A stretch of DNA of 64,000 bases from positions 12,311 to 76,310 of the forward strand of contig CAZDIJ010000005.1 in assembly GCA_964505475.1 (NCBI GenBank), given 5' to 3'. The stretch is from JAGXQV01 sp964505475. GTDB lineage: Bacteria; Pseudomonadota; Gammaproteobacteria; Burkholderiales; Sulfuricellaceae. Positions 17,147 through 25,331 of the stretch are shown piece by piece (the stretch's first letter is position 1; each line of letters begins with the position of its first letter). Below the pieces are notes generated by a model. It saw only the letters and a program-made list of their open reading frames with translations, was not told the origin of the DNA and made no database searches. Both the position numbers and the translations under genes were made by a program.

Positions 17147-18347
17147 GCCCGCTATCCGTGTCCAAGGTCTGGGGAAATGCTATCAGCTATACACCAACCC
17201 CAAGGATCGCCTGAAGCAATTCCTGTGGCGCGGTAAACGCCGGTATTACCGCGAGTTCTGGGCGTTGCGCGATGTCAGTTTCGATGTCATGCCGGGCGAG
17301 GTGGTCGGCATCATCGGGCGTAATGGTTCGGGCAAATCCACCTTGCTGCAATTGGTGTGCGGGACGCTTACGCCTACTCACGGCGAAGTAAAAGTGAATG
17401 GTCGCATTGCGGCGCTTCTGGAATTGGGCGCTGGTTTCAACCCCGAATTCACGGGGAGGGAAAACGTGTTCATGAGCGCCGCCATCATGGGGCTGAGCCA
17501 AGAGGAAATCACGGCGCGTTACGAGGATATCGTCGAATTCTCCGGCATTCGCGATTTCATCGATCAGCCGGTCAAGACCTATTCCAGCGGCATGTACGTG
17601 CGGCTGGCTTTTTCCGTCGCCATCAGCGTCGATCCCGATATTCTGGTGATCGACGAAGCGCTGTCGGTGGGTGATGGCGAATTTTCGCGGCGCTCGTTCG
17701 ACCGCATCATGGCGCTAAAAGAGGCCGGTAAAGCTATTCTGTTTTGCTCCCATTCGATGTATCAGATTGAGGCGATTTGCAACCGCGCTTTGTGGCTTAA
17801 TCAAGGTGAGCTGAAGGTGATCGGCGAGCCGGCCCAGGCCATCGTGGCTTACAACGCTTTCGTCAACGGCCAGCGCAACGAAGCGCGGAGTGAGGTGGGT
17901 GATGGTGCGATGGCCGCTGCGCCAGGCACGGCGGCCATTATCCAGGTAACGGTGGCTGCGGACGATGTGGAAGGGCGTGAACTTCATGTGGTAAGCGGTA
18001 AGACTACGGTGGCGGTAATGGTCGAATTCACTTCCGATCCTGCCATGCCCACGCCTAGTGTGGCGGTGATGTTTACCGATCTAGCCAACAATCCCATTGC
18101 CAGCGCTGGTACCCGCAACGACGGCTTGGTCGTGATGCGCTTGCCCAACGGACGCGGTAAGGTGAGCGCGGTATTTGAGCGCATCCCGTTACTCAAGGGC
18201 AGCTACTGGGTTTATGCTTTCTTGATGTGCGAGAACGCTGTGCATTTCTACGAATATGCCAACATGGTGGCGCAACTCAATGTTACCCAGGACGGCTTGG
18301 AAATGGGTGTGGTATCGTTGCCGCACCGCTGGGAATATCCCAGATGA
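17136..18347 (+). CDS. wzt: polysaccharide ABC exporter ATPase with C-terminal sugar-recognition domain (Wzt)
   Basis: A 403-residue ATPase. Walker A GRNGSGKST is at residues 61-69, the signature-like YSSGMYVRLAF at 149-159, and Walker B ILVIDEAL near 169-176. The C-terminal domain (about 260-400) is the immunoglobulin-like extension that in Wzt recognises the modified non-reducing end of the O-antigen. Such a domain implies chain-terminating modification, and methyltransferase genes lie just downstream. The start at 17136 overlaps the permease by 11 bp. Its stop overlaps the next start (ATGA), so translation is coupled to the acyltransferase-like gene. Confidence 0.94.
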   Translation: MFSEPAIRVQGLGKCYQLYTNPKDRLKQFLWRGKRRYYREFWALRDVSFDVMPGEVVGIIGRNGSGKSTLLQLVCGTLTPTHGEVKVNGRIAALLELGAGFNPEFTGRENVFMSAAIMGLSQEEITARYEDIVEFSGIRDFIDQPVKTYSSGMYVRLAFSVAISVDPDILVIDEALSVGDGEFSRRSFDRIMALKEAGKAILFCSHSMYQIEAICNRALWLNQGELKVIGEPAQAIVAYNAFVNGQRNEARSEVGDGAMAAAPGTAAIIQVTVAADDVEGRELHVVSGKTTVAVMVEFTSDPAMPTPSVAVMFTDLANNPIASAGTRNDGLVVMRLPNGRGKVSAVFERIPLLKGSYWVYAFLMCENAVHFYEYANMVAQLNVTQDGLEMGVVSLPHRWEYPR

Positions 18348-19252
18348 CGGACGGGCGCGCCTACATCGTCAAATGGCTGCGCTATCGGGTGCTGTTTCCC
18401 GCCTTGGCGCTGTTGCCGCCAGCGTTTGGCTACTGGGTCGCCACTCACATCGGCAGGTGCGATGCATCCCGGCATCCTTCCCGTGCTGCGGTGACGCATA
18501 GTCTGATGACCATCCATCCCCATCTGGAGCAAGAGCCGGAACACCTTGAGGCGCTGCTCGTTCATTATTTCCAGATGATGGCCAAAGATATGCTCGACTG
18601 CTTCCGTATGCCCGCCTTCACGCCGCACAACACCCGTGACTTGATCCGAGTCTGTGGCATCGAACATCTCGTTACCGCCAAGGCTGCCGGGGCGGGGGTG
18701 ATCCTCGTGATCAGTCATTATGGTCGCTTTTTCATGCTTGGTCCGGGTCTCAAATTCGCTGGCCAGGAGTTTGGTATGCTCACTACCGTTGTCGATGAAC
18801 GTCATCCCCATTACGATCCCATGGATCGTTGGTATATCGCTACCAAGTTGCACAATACACAGTTGTTTTCGCGTGGCACTTGGATTACCACTGGCGACGA
18901 CCGGCGTAAGATATACCGCGCTCTGAAAGCAGGTGAGGTGATATTGATCGCTCTCGATGGTACCGAAACCAGTAGTACCACCCGGTACAATTTTCCATTT
19001 CTTGGCGGCACACTATCACTGCCCGAGGGCATCGTGCGCATTGCGGCAAAAACTGGCGCGCACATGGTGTACGCCGCCGCCATCGAGCGTGGTCGGGGTG
19101 TGGAAATCAATATTCAACCCCTACCGGAAGAGCCTATTGCCGGCTTGACCCAAGCAGTATGTCTTCTAGAGCGGGACGTGGCTGCCTTTCCTTGGCAATG
19201 GTGGCAATGGGCTGCGCTTGGCTCGTTGTGGAAGCCGGGTGCAATGAATTGA
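18344..19252 (+). CDS. LpxL/LABLAT-family acyltransferase-like protein with altered catalytic motif
   Basis: A 302-residue protein resembling the lysophospholipid/lipid A acyltransferase family (LpxL, HtrB, LABLAT). Regions seen are an N-terminal hydrophobic helix, the block GAGVILVISHYGRFFML, a RAALKAGE-like block (IYRALKAGEVILIALDG) and a conserved FPFLGGTLSLPEGIVRIAAKTGA segment. The family normally has HX4(D/E). Here His125 is present but the fifth residue after it is Phe130, so the acidic partner is missing. It may use a different residue, act on a different acceptor or be inactive. The start ATG overlaps the wzt stop, so the product is likely part of polysaccharide or lipid modification. 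Confidence 0.75.
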   Translation: MTDGRAYIVKWLRYRVLFPALALLPPAFGYWVATHIGRCDASRHPSRAAVTHSLMTIHPHLEQEPEHLEALLVHYFQMMAKDMLDCFRMPAFTPHNTRDLIRVCGIEHLVTAKAAGAGVILVISHYGRFFMLGPGLKFAGQEFGMLTTVVDERHPHYDPMDRWYIATKLHNTQLFSRGTWITTGDDRRKIYRALKAGEVILIALDGTETSSTTRYNFPFLGGTLSLPEGIVRIAAKTGAHMVYAAAIERGRGVEINIQPLPEEPIAGLTQAVCLLERDVAAFPWQWWQWAALGSLWKPGAMN

Positions 19253-19266
19253 GGGGTGGCAAAGAA

Positions 19267-19857
19267 ATGCATTTGAGTTCTTTCAGAAATATGGAAAAAC
19301 TGGTTGGTCGCTATCTCGATTCGGCCAAGGGGGGGACGGTATTCGACATCGGTAGCTATGATGTCAATGGTAGCTATCGCTGTCTGTTTGACAAACCGAG
19401 CTGGCAGTATCGTGGCGTAGATCTTGCTGCCGGCCCGAATGTTGATGTTGTGTTGGAATCGGCTTATCGTCTACCCCTGCCGAGCGATAGCGTTGATTTG
19501 ATCGTGTCCGGCCAAGCTTTTGAACACGTCGAGTTTTTCTGGGTTGCTTGGCTGGAACAGGTGCGAGTCTTAAAACCGGGCGGCATGATATTTCTGATTG
19601 CGCCGTCTCGGGGGCCAGAACACCGTTACCCGGTGGATTGTTGGCGATTTTACCCAGATGGTTATACTGCCTTGGCGAAGTACGCTAACCTTGATTTATT
19701 GGAAGTACATACCGATTGGGAGTTCGATGCTGACGAGGAAAGCGCTGCTTGGGGCGATACTGTCGGGGTGTTTCGCAAGCGCCAGGTTAGTCTCTGGGAA
19801 AATGCGCGCAGCCGGTTGCTGCTGACAGTCAGCCAGATATTGTTACCAAAGCCGTAA
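19267..19857 (+). CDS. class I SAM-dependent methyltransferase
   Basis: A 196-residue protein with the SAM fold: VFDIGSYDVNGSYR (motif I), GVDLAAGPNVDVV (motif II), DLIVSGQAFEHV (motif IV) and LKPGGMIFLIAP (post motif). ATG at 19267 is preferred because the longer frame would overlap the acyltransferase gene, and a weak purine-rich GAGGGG is upstream. The substrate is unknown. In an O-antigen cluster with a Wzt C-terminal domain, a glycan terminal methylation role is plausible. Composition is more A/T-rich than the upstream exporter genes. Confidence 0.85.
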   Translation: MHLSSFRNMEKLVGRYLDSAKGGTVFDIGSYDVNGSYRCLFDKPSWQYRGVDLAAGPNVDVVLESAYRLPLPSDSVDLIVSGQAFEHVEFFWVAWLEQVRVLKPGGMIFLIAPSRGPEHRYPVDCWRFYPDGYTALAKYANLDLLEVHTDWEFDADEESAAWGDTVGVFRKRQVSLWENARSRLLLTVSQILLPKP

Positions 19858-20018
19858 CAAAGACATTGTCATGTACTAAATTCGATACATTCACCTACGA
19901 AACTGATTTGCCGGCTTTTCACAGGATTGGATTCTCACGGGAATGTTCATGGTTGATGCGGCTACATGGGATTGATTACATAATTGTTCAGTATTAACCC
20001 AAGTTGAAGATAGCCGCC

Positions 20019-20153
20019 ATGCCAGAAGAAAGTGCACGTTTCAAATATCAGATTGATTCCAACGACGAGCATGCTACTGCGTCAAGATTGTTGCGCATGG
20101 CTGGAAGCGGCAAGCATCTATTGGAATTAGGAACGGTGGCCGGTTCATTTTGA
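20019..20153 (+). pseudogene. truncated copy of the 5' end of the methyltransferase-GT2 gene
   Basis: A 44-residue reading frame, MPEESARFKYQIDSNDEHAT... to ...LLELGTVAGSF then stop. It matches the first 44 residues of the 947-residue protein at 21361 (MSEGSARYRYQIDPNDEFAT..., ...VLELGTAVGSM) in about two thirds of positions and then ends, just after the SAM motif I. It has no plausible independent function and is best read as a decayed duplicate. The flanking 150 bp on either side carry no gene that I can support. Confidence 0.75.
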
Positions 20154-20246
20154 AAACCGCTGTTGTCTTAATTGCTGGTGAAACCTTAGAAGGCTGATTG
20201 TCCCCCTCAACATATGTATTTTATGATTGGATGAAGGAAGAAGGCA

Positions 20247-21035
20247 ATGTCTACTTTTGAAATTAATGAGCAATATGTCACCTCCACCCCTTCCCCACAA
20301 AATGCCTTGGATGTTTTCCGTGGGGAATGGTCATCCAGGCTCCCCCCTCCTTTGGATACATTGAATGCTGGCGCCGCCCTTCTATTCGATGATCCCAGGA
20401 TCGCCTGGATGCTGGAAAAAGCTGGGGGATGTCAAGGCTTACAAGTGCTTGAGTTGGGGCCTTTGGAGGCGGGGCATTCCTATATGCTCGAAAAAGCAGG
20501 TGCGGCGCAAGTCGTTTCCGTTGAATCGAATACCCATGCGTTTCTTAAGTGTTTGATTGCAAAGGAGTTGCTTGGGTTGTCAAAGGTGAAATTTCTTTGC
20601 GGTGATTTCGTTTCGTACTTACGGGATAGGGAACGCAAATTTGATTTGTGTATTGCCAGCGGTGTGCTTTATCACATGGTGAACCCAGCGGAGTTGATTG
20701 CTTTGTTGGCAAGCCGATGCACCAGACACATTTTTTTCTGGACGCACTATTACGATTCGGATGTAATCCGCAAGCATTCCACGCTGACCAAGAAGTTTCC
20801 CGGCGAAGAAGCCGCAGAATACCAAGGATTCAAGCATGTGCTTTACCGTTACGAATATCTGGATGCGCTGAGGTGGGGTGGTTTTTGCGGAGGAAGCGCG
20901 CGCTATAGTTATTGGATGAGTCGCGACGACATTTTGAGATGTATTAATTATTTTGGCTTTAGTAACGTAGAGGTCGGTTTCGATGATCCCAATCATCCCA
21001 ATGGCCCAAGTTTTGCGTTATTGGCCAGTCGTTAG
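20247..21035 (+). CDS. SAM-dependent methyltransferase
   Basis: A 262-residue protein with class I methyltransferase blocks: LQVLELGPLEAGHSYMLEKAGAAQVVSVES, KFDLCIASGVLYHMVNPAELI, and a C-terminal part SYWMSRDDILRCINYFGF. The first block is here quoted in fragments: VLELGPLEAGHS and VVSVESN. SD sequence AAGGAAGAAGG lies just before the ATG. The family is often found in O-antigen or secondary-metabolite loci. The acceptor is unknown. The gene is A/T-rich like its neighbours and is bounded downstream by a MITE copy that starts 22 bp after the stop. Confidence 0.82.
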   Translation: MSTFEINEQYVTSTPSPQNALDVFRGEWSSRLPPPLDTLNAGAALLFDDPRIAWMLEKAGGCQGLQVLELGPLEAGHSYMLEKAGAAQVVSVESNTHAFLKCLIAKELLGLSKVKFLCGDFVSYLRDRERKFDLCIASGVLYHMVNPAELIALLASRCTRHIFFWTHYYDSDVIRKHSTLTKKFPGEEAAEYQGFKHVLYRYEYLDALRWGGFCGGSARYSYWMSRDDILRCINYFGFSNVEVGFDDPNHPNGPSFALLASR

Positions 21036-21056
21036 CTGGGACGAGCATAAGTGAAC

Positions 21057-21207
21057 ATGCCTATGAACATATTCAGGATGTTGCCTTGCATCCCATGCTC
21101 CCTCATCCCCGTCCCTTCTCCCGCTTGCGGGAGAAGGGAGAAATGCCCCTCGCCCGCAGGCGGGAGAGGGGTTGGGGTGAGGGTGCCTGAAAATTATTCA
21201 TAGGCAT
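21057..21207. mobile_element. MITE-like element, copy B (with target duplication)
   Basis: A 151-bp element with inverted-repeat ends ATGCCTATGAACA... and ...TTATTCATAGGCAT. The 8-bp direct repeat TAAGTGAA flanks it (21048-21055 and 21209-21216) with one spacer base on each side (C and A). The interior contains a GC-rich hairpin around TTCTCCCGCTTGCGGGAGAA and a CCCTCGCCCGCAGGCGGGAGAGGGG stem. It resembles copy C at 25129 over its whole length, with C carrying an extra 20-bp internal stretch. Confidence 0.93.
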
Positions 21208-21230
21208 ATAAGTGAAAGGCAAAAACAGTA

Positions 21231-21320
21231 ATGAATAGTTACGCCTACGAGATTGATCTTTCCAAAGGGAAATTCATGCTGACCTTTAATCCGCGCGGTG
21301 TCCTGAAGCGGGGCGCGTAA
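21231..21320 (+). CDS. possible 29-residue peptide or gene remnant
   Basis: A short frame MNSYAYEIDLSKGKFMLTFN... ending ...LKRGA, located between MITE copy B and the 947-residue gene. A related stretch is seen just before the pseudogene fragment (TFTYETDLPAF... near 19890), so both may be decayed 3' or 5' pieces of one duplicated unit. No start signal is convincing. Low confidence as a real gene. Confidence 0.2.
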   Translation: MNSYAYEIDLSKGKFMLTFNPRGVLKRGA

Positions 21321-21360
21321 TAACGGATTCTCTCCCCTTAATCAAAGAAAGATATACGCA

Positions 21361-24204
21361 ATGTCAGAAGGAAGCGCTCGCTACAGATACCAGATTGATC
21401 CGAACGATGAGTTCGCCACTGCGTCCGCGGTACTGCGCATGGTGGGCTGCGGCAAGCATGTGCTGGAACTCGGCACCGCCGTAGGGTCAATGACCTACGC
21501 GCTCAAGGAATATAACCGCTGCACCGTCGTCGGAGTGGAAGTGGATCCCGTTAGCGCCGAGATGGCGCGCCCGTATTGCGAGAAGTTGATAATTGGCAGT
21601 TTGGATGAGTTGGATCTGGTTGCGGTGCTTGGTGACGAGAAATTCAATGTGATTGTCGCGGCAGACGTGCTGGAACATTTGGTCGATCCGTGGGCGTGCC
21701 TGAAGAAGTTAAAGCCATTGCTTAAACCAGATGGGTATTTGGTGGCTTCCTTTCCGAACGTTGCCCATAACGCGGTTATTGCCAGCTTGTTGGATGGTCG
21801 TTTCCCATACCAGGATAAAGGTTTGCTTGATCGCACCCATCTGCGGTTTTTTGCGCGCCATGATCTTGAAGAAATGTTTCTGGCTACCGGCTTTATCCCA
21901 AAGCGGTGGCAGCAAGTATTGCTCGGCGCAGAGCACAGTGAGCTTGCCGGTTTCTGGCTGAGTTTGCCCAAAGAATTCCAAGATTTTCTGAAACAAAACG
22001 ATGATGGGTGGTGCTATCAATTTGTCATACAGGCTTACCCAAGCCTGGAAATCGACTGGGTGAAGGATACTCGGTCTAAATTGGAGCAAGCCGAGGCAGA
22101 TCTGGAGGAGGCACGGTTTAAACTGGCCGAACTGGAGGATGCTAAGTCGAAGTTAGAAAAAGACCATGCTGAATTCCATGGAATCCGCACTGAATTGGAA
22201 ATTGGGTTAATAAAATCAGACCATCAACTTAAGGAAAAAGAAAAACTGCTTCGGGAGATTATCTCTTCGAATAGTTGGAAAATTACGCGGCCCGTTCGTT
22301 GGTTAGGTTCGAAAATTAGGAATGCGAGGTCGCATTGGCGTAGGTTGCAGGATTTGGTTGAGCGCTATGGGGGCTTATCTCGAGTCATTAGAAAGATTTT
22401 CTCGATTGTGATGTGCGAGGGACTTAAGGGCATAAGAAGTCGAGGTTTGCAATTTTTCCGTAACAATCCAGTCGGGAATGACAGCGCGACTTATCAAGAA
22501 TGGGTTCGGCAGTTTGACGAGCTTAGCCAAACCGATTGCCAGCTACTGAAAAAGGAAATTGAGCACTTTAGCAGGCGGCCAGTTATTTCGATAATTATGC
22601 CGGTATACAACCCCCCGGAAAAATGGTTACGGCGTGCTATCGAATCCGTTCAGGAGCAGGTGTATCCAGACTGGGAGCTTTGCATTGCGGATGATGCTTC
22701 CAATTTACCCCATGTTAAGGTGGTCTTGGGCGAGTACCAGCAACGCGACTCGCGTATCAAGGTGGTCTATCGAAGTGAAAATGGGCATATTTCTGCGGCT
22801 TCCAATAGTGCATTGGGGAGTGCGACAGGCGAATTTATTGCGCTTCTGGATCACGATGATGAATTATCACCTCATGCTCTGTATTGGGTGGCTCGGGAGA
22901 TTATTCGCCATCCAGATGCAATGTTGATTTATTCGGATGAGGATAAAATTGATAGTTTAGGTCAACGGAGCGATCCCTATTTTAAACCCGATTGGAATCC
23001 CGATCTGTTCTTGTCGCAAAACTATATCTCCCATCTCGGCATTTACCATGCTGAAACAGTAAGGGTAATCGGCGGTTTTAGGGTTGGCCTGGAAGGCTCT
23101 CAAGATTACGATTTGGCTCTGCGCGTAATCGAGTGCTTGAAGCCGGAGCAAATCCGCCATATTCCAAGATTGCTCTATCATTGGCGTGTTATCCCCGGTA
23201 GCACAGCAATGTGGGGGGTAAGTGAGAAACCTTATTCAGTGCTCGCGGCACAACGGGCGATCCGTGAGCATTTGCTGCGTCGAGGAATTCATGCGGAAGT
23301 AATGGAGGCCGATGATGTCGCAGGAATGTACCGGGTGCGCTATCCGCTGCCTGATCCAGCGCCCTTGGTAAGCCTGATTATCCCTACACGCAACGGCTTG
23401 AATTTATTGCATCGCTGCATTCAGAGCATCAACGACAAGACCCACTACTCTCCTTATGAGATTTTGGTTATCGATAACGGCAGTGATGATCCGGCTACGC
23501 TATCGTATTTGAAAGACTTGGGGCAGTCGGGAAAAGTGACTGTGCTGAGGGATGACCGCCCGTTTAATTATGCGGCGTTGAATAACAGCGCTGTAATGCA
23601 TGCGCGGGGAAGCGTAATCGGGTTGCTTAACAACGACGTGGAAGTGATTAATGGAGGTTGGCTCAATGAGATGGTTAGCCATGCGCTTCGTCCCGATATT
23701 GGTGCGGTGGGCGCGCGGTTATGGTATCCCAACAATACGTTGCAGCATGGGGGGGTAATTTTGGTGGGCGGGGTGGCTGGTCATGCTCATAAGCGGCTTC
23801 CTTTGGGGGCTGCGGGATATTTTAGGCGGGCGGTATTGATTCAAAACTTTTCAGCGGTAACTGCTGCTTGTATGGTTCTACGGAAAGATGTATTTCTTGA
23901 AGTGGGTGGCTTTGATGAAAATCTAAGCGTGGCATTTAATGACGTGGATTTGTGCTTGAGGCTTCGAAAACTTCGTTACCGCAACCTGTGGACGCCTTAT
24001 GCCGAACTTTATCATTATGAATCTGTGACGCGTGGTTATGAGGATACGCCTGAGAAACAAGCTCGCTTCAATCGCGAAGTCGAGTTTATGAAACAAAGGT
24101 GGGGGGAGTTGTTGGCCAATGATCCCGCATACAATCCTAATCTTGCCTTAGACAGGGAGGATTTTTCATTGGCTTGGCCGCCACGCGTATCTAAGGAGGA
24201 GTGA
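21361..24204 (+). CDS. methyltransferase, coiled coil and two GT2 glycosyltransferase domains in one chain
   Basis: A 947-residue protein. Residues 1-200: class I SAM methyltransferase (VLELGTAVGSMTYALK, VIVAADVLEHLVDPW). Residues about 235-300: a charged coiled coil (EQAEADLEEARFKLAELEDAK). Residues about 400-650: first GT2 domain (PVISIIMPVYNPPEK, LLDHDDEL). Residues about 685-920: second GT2 domain (LVSLIIPTRNGLNLL, GLLNNDVEVI). The GT2 pair matches the end of the 1254-residue protein closely (both have the ALIYSDEDK / LIYSDEDK and NVDLCLRL/NDVDFCLRL motifs). Fusion of methyl-transfer and polymer synthesis suggests coupled chain extension and modification or capping. Expected at the inner face of the membrane. 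Confidence 0.9.
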   Translation: MSEGSARYRYQIDPNDEFATASAVLRMVGCGKHVLELGTAVGSMTYALKEYNRCTVVGVEVDPVSAEMARPYCEKLIIGSLDELDLVAVLGDEKFNVIVAADVLEHLVDPWACLKKLKPLLKPDGYLVASFPNVAHNAVIASLLDGRFPYQDKGLLDRTHLRFFARHDLEEMFLATGFIPKRWQQVLLGAEHSELAGFWLSLPKEFQDFLKQNDDGWCYQFVIQAYPSLEIDWVKDTRSKLEQAEADLEEARFKLAELEDAKSKLEKDHAEFHGIRTELEIGLIKSDHQLKEKEKLLREIISSNSWKITRPVRWLGSKIRNARSHWRRLQDLVERYGGLSRVIRKIFSIVMCEGLKGIRSRGLQFFRNNPVGNDSATYQEWVRQFDELSQTDCQLLKKEIEHFSRRPVISIIMPVYNPPEKWLRRAIESVQEQVYPDWELCIADDASNLPHVKVVLGEYQQRDSRIKVVYRSENGHISAASNSALGSATGEFIALLDHDDELSPHALYWVAREIIRHPDAMLIYSDEDKIDSLGQRSDPYFKPDWNPDLFLSQNYISHLGIYHAETVRVIGGFRVGLEGSQDYDLALRVIECLKPEQIRHIPRLLYHWRVIPGSTAMWGVSEKPYSVLAAQRAIREHLLRRGIHAEVMEADDVAGMYRVRYPLPDPAPLVSLIIPTRNGLNLLHRCIQSINDKTHYSPYEILVIDNGSDDPATLSYLKDLGQSGKVTVLRDDRPFNYAALNNSAVMHARGSVIGLLNNDVEVINGGWLNEMVSHALRPDIGAVGARLWYPNNTLQHGGVILVGGVAGHAHKRLPLGAAGYFRRAVLIQNFSAVTAACMVLRKDVFLEVGGFDENLSVAFNDVDLCLRLRKLRYRNLWTPYAELYHYESVTRGYEDTPEKQARFNREVEFMKQRWGELLANDPAYNPNLALDREDFSLAWPPRVSKEE

Positions 24205-24205
24205 G

Positions 24206-25003
24206 ATGTCTTTGTTCCACCGGGAGTTCGGTTATCGGCTGCTCGATGGTAGTGGCCTGGAAATTGGCGCTCTCCACCAACCTGCGTTGCTTCCGCAGAG
24301 ATGTGTCGTGAGTTATTGCGATGCTGTGACACGTGAGGAAGCGGTAAAATTCTTTCCCGAACTTAAACTTGATGATCTGGTGCCAGTGCAGCATATCGTC
24401 GATTTGGACAAGGATGGTTTAAGTGCTTTTACGGATGGCAGCTATGACTTTATTGTTATCAACCATGTGATCGAACATGTGGCCAACCCGATTAAAGTAG
24501 TGGCCGAATTGTTTCGCGTGGTGAAGCCGCAGGGCGTGGTGGTTATTTCCGCGCCAGATAAGAATTTTACCTTCGACAAAACCCGTGACCTAACTTCTTT
24601 CGGGCACCTTCTCGAAGAATACCGACAGGGAATCAGTCAAGTAACCGACGAGCATTACCTCGATTTTTTGCGAGGCGTCCATCCTGAGCTTGTCCAGCAA
24701 GGCGAAGAACGGCTTCGCCAAGCGGTTGAGTCGGTAAGAAATCGCCGCGAACACGCTCATGTATGGGATTCGGCGACGTTTGAGGCTTTCTTGCATAGCT
24801 CCTTTGATGTTTTGGGAATTCAAGCCGTGAAACGCTTTGAGTCTGGTGGGTGGGAAAATAGCTTTGAATATTTTTCGGTCTGGGAAAAAGAGCCTATCAA
24901 GCTGGCGGGGCAATCGGTCGTTCCCATATATACAAAGCTGTTAGCTAAGATTAGACGATTGCTCTCTCGCTCCAGGCAACTTTTAAGGCCAAGCAATGGC
25001 TGA
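24206..25003 (+). CDS. SAM-dependent methyltransferase
   Basis: A 265-residue protein starting 2 bp after the preceding stop, preceded by AAGGAGGAG. It has LEIGALHQPALLP near the N-terminus, DGSYDFIVINHVIEHVANPI (motif IV), and VKPQGVVVISAPDK, a pattern of the O-antigen-associated methyltransferases of the 'SAM methyltransferase, LEIGALHxPL' type. The residues after about 150 include a long helical region and an HVWD segment. Substrate unknown. It belongs to the A/T-rich block and is followed by MITE copy C. Confidence 0.85.
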   Translation: MSLFHREFGYRLLDGSGLEIGALHQPALLPQRCVVSYCDAVTREEAVKFFPELKLDDLVPVQHIVDLDKDGLSAFTDGSYDFIVINHVIEHVANPIKVVAELFRVVKPQGVVVISAPDKNFTFDKTRDLTSFGHLLEEYRQGISQVTDEHYLDFLRGVHPELVQQGEERLRQAVESVRNRREHAHVWDSATFEAFLHSSFDVLGIQAVKRFESGGWENSFEYFSVWEKEPIKLAGQSVVPIYTKLLAKIRRLLSRSRQLLRPSNG

Positions 25004-25128
25004 TGACCGCAACTGGCGCCATCCGCCAGATTGCGTTCTGCTTGCGGTGCGCAGATTTGGTGGTAGGCATGTTGCGCCATTATCTAAGTACGAATTCGTG
25101 CATGGCGTGGAGCACAACATTTAAAAAC

Positions 25129-25298
25129 ATGCCTATGAACAATACTCAGGATGTTGCCTTGCATCCCATGCTCCCTCATCCCCGTCCCTTCTCCCGCCTG
25201 CGGGAGAAGGGAGAAAAGCCCCTCGCCCGCAGGCGCACCCTAAAGGGCATAAAGGAGAGGGGTTGGGGTGAGGGCGCCTGAAAATTATTCATAGGCAT
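25129..25298. mobile_element. MITE-like element, copy C (with target duplication)
   Basis: A 170-bp element: left end ATGCCTATGAACAATACTCAGG... (only the first bases are quoted), right end ...TTATTCATAGGCAT. The 8-bp direct repeat TTTAAAAA flanks it at 25120-25127 and 25300-25307, with C and A spacers as in copy B. The interior is nearly identical to copy B except for an insertion CACCCTAAAGGGCATAAAGG. It occupies half of the 328-bp gap before the flippase gene. The first 120 bp of that gap look like non-coding remnants. Confidence 0.93.
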
Positions 25299-25331
25299 AT
25301 TTAAAAATGCAATCCCATTTCCAACTGACGC

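Noticed and set aside
19858..20018. A gene in the gap before the pseudogene fragment
   Set aside because: Short frame ...TFTYETDLPAF... has no start signal and only faint similarity to the 29-residue frame at 21231. Too weak.
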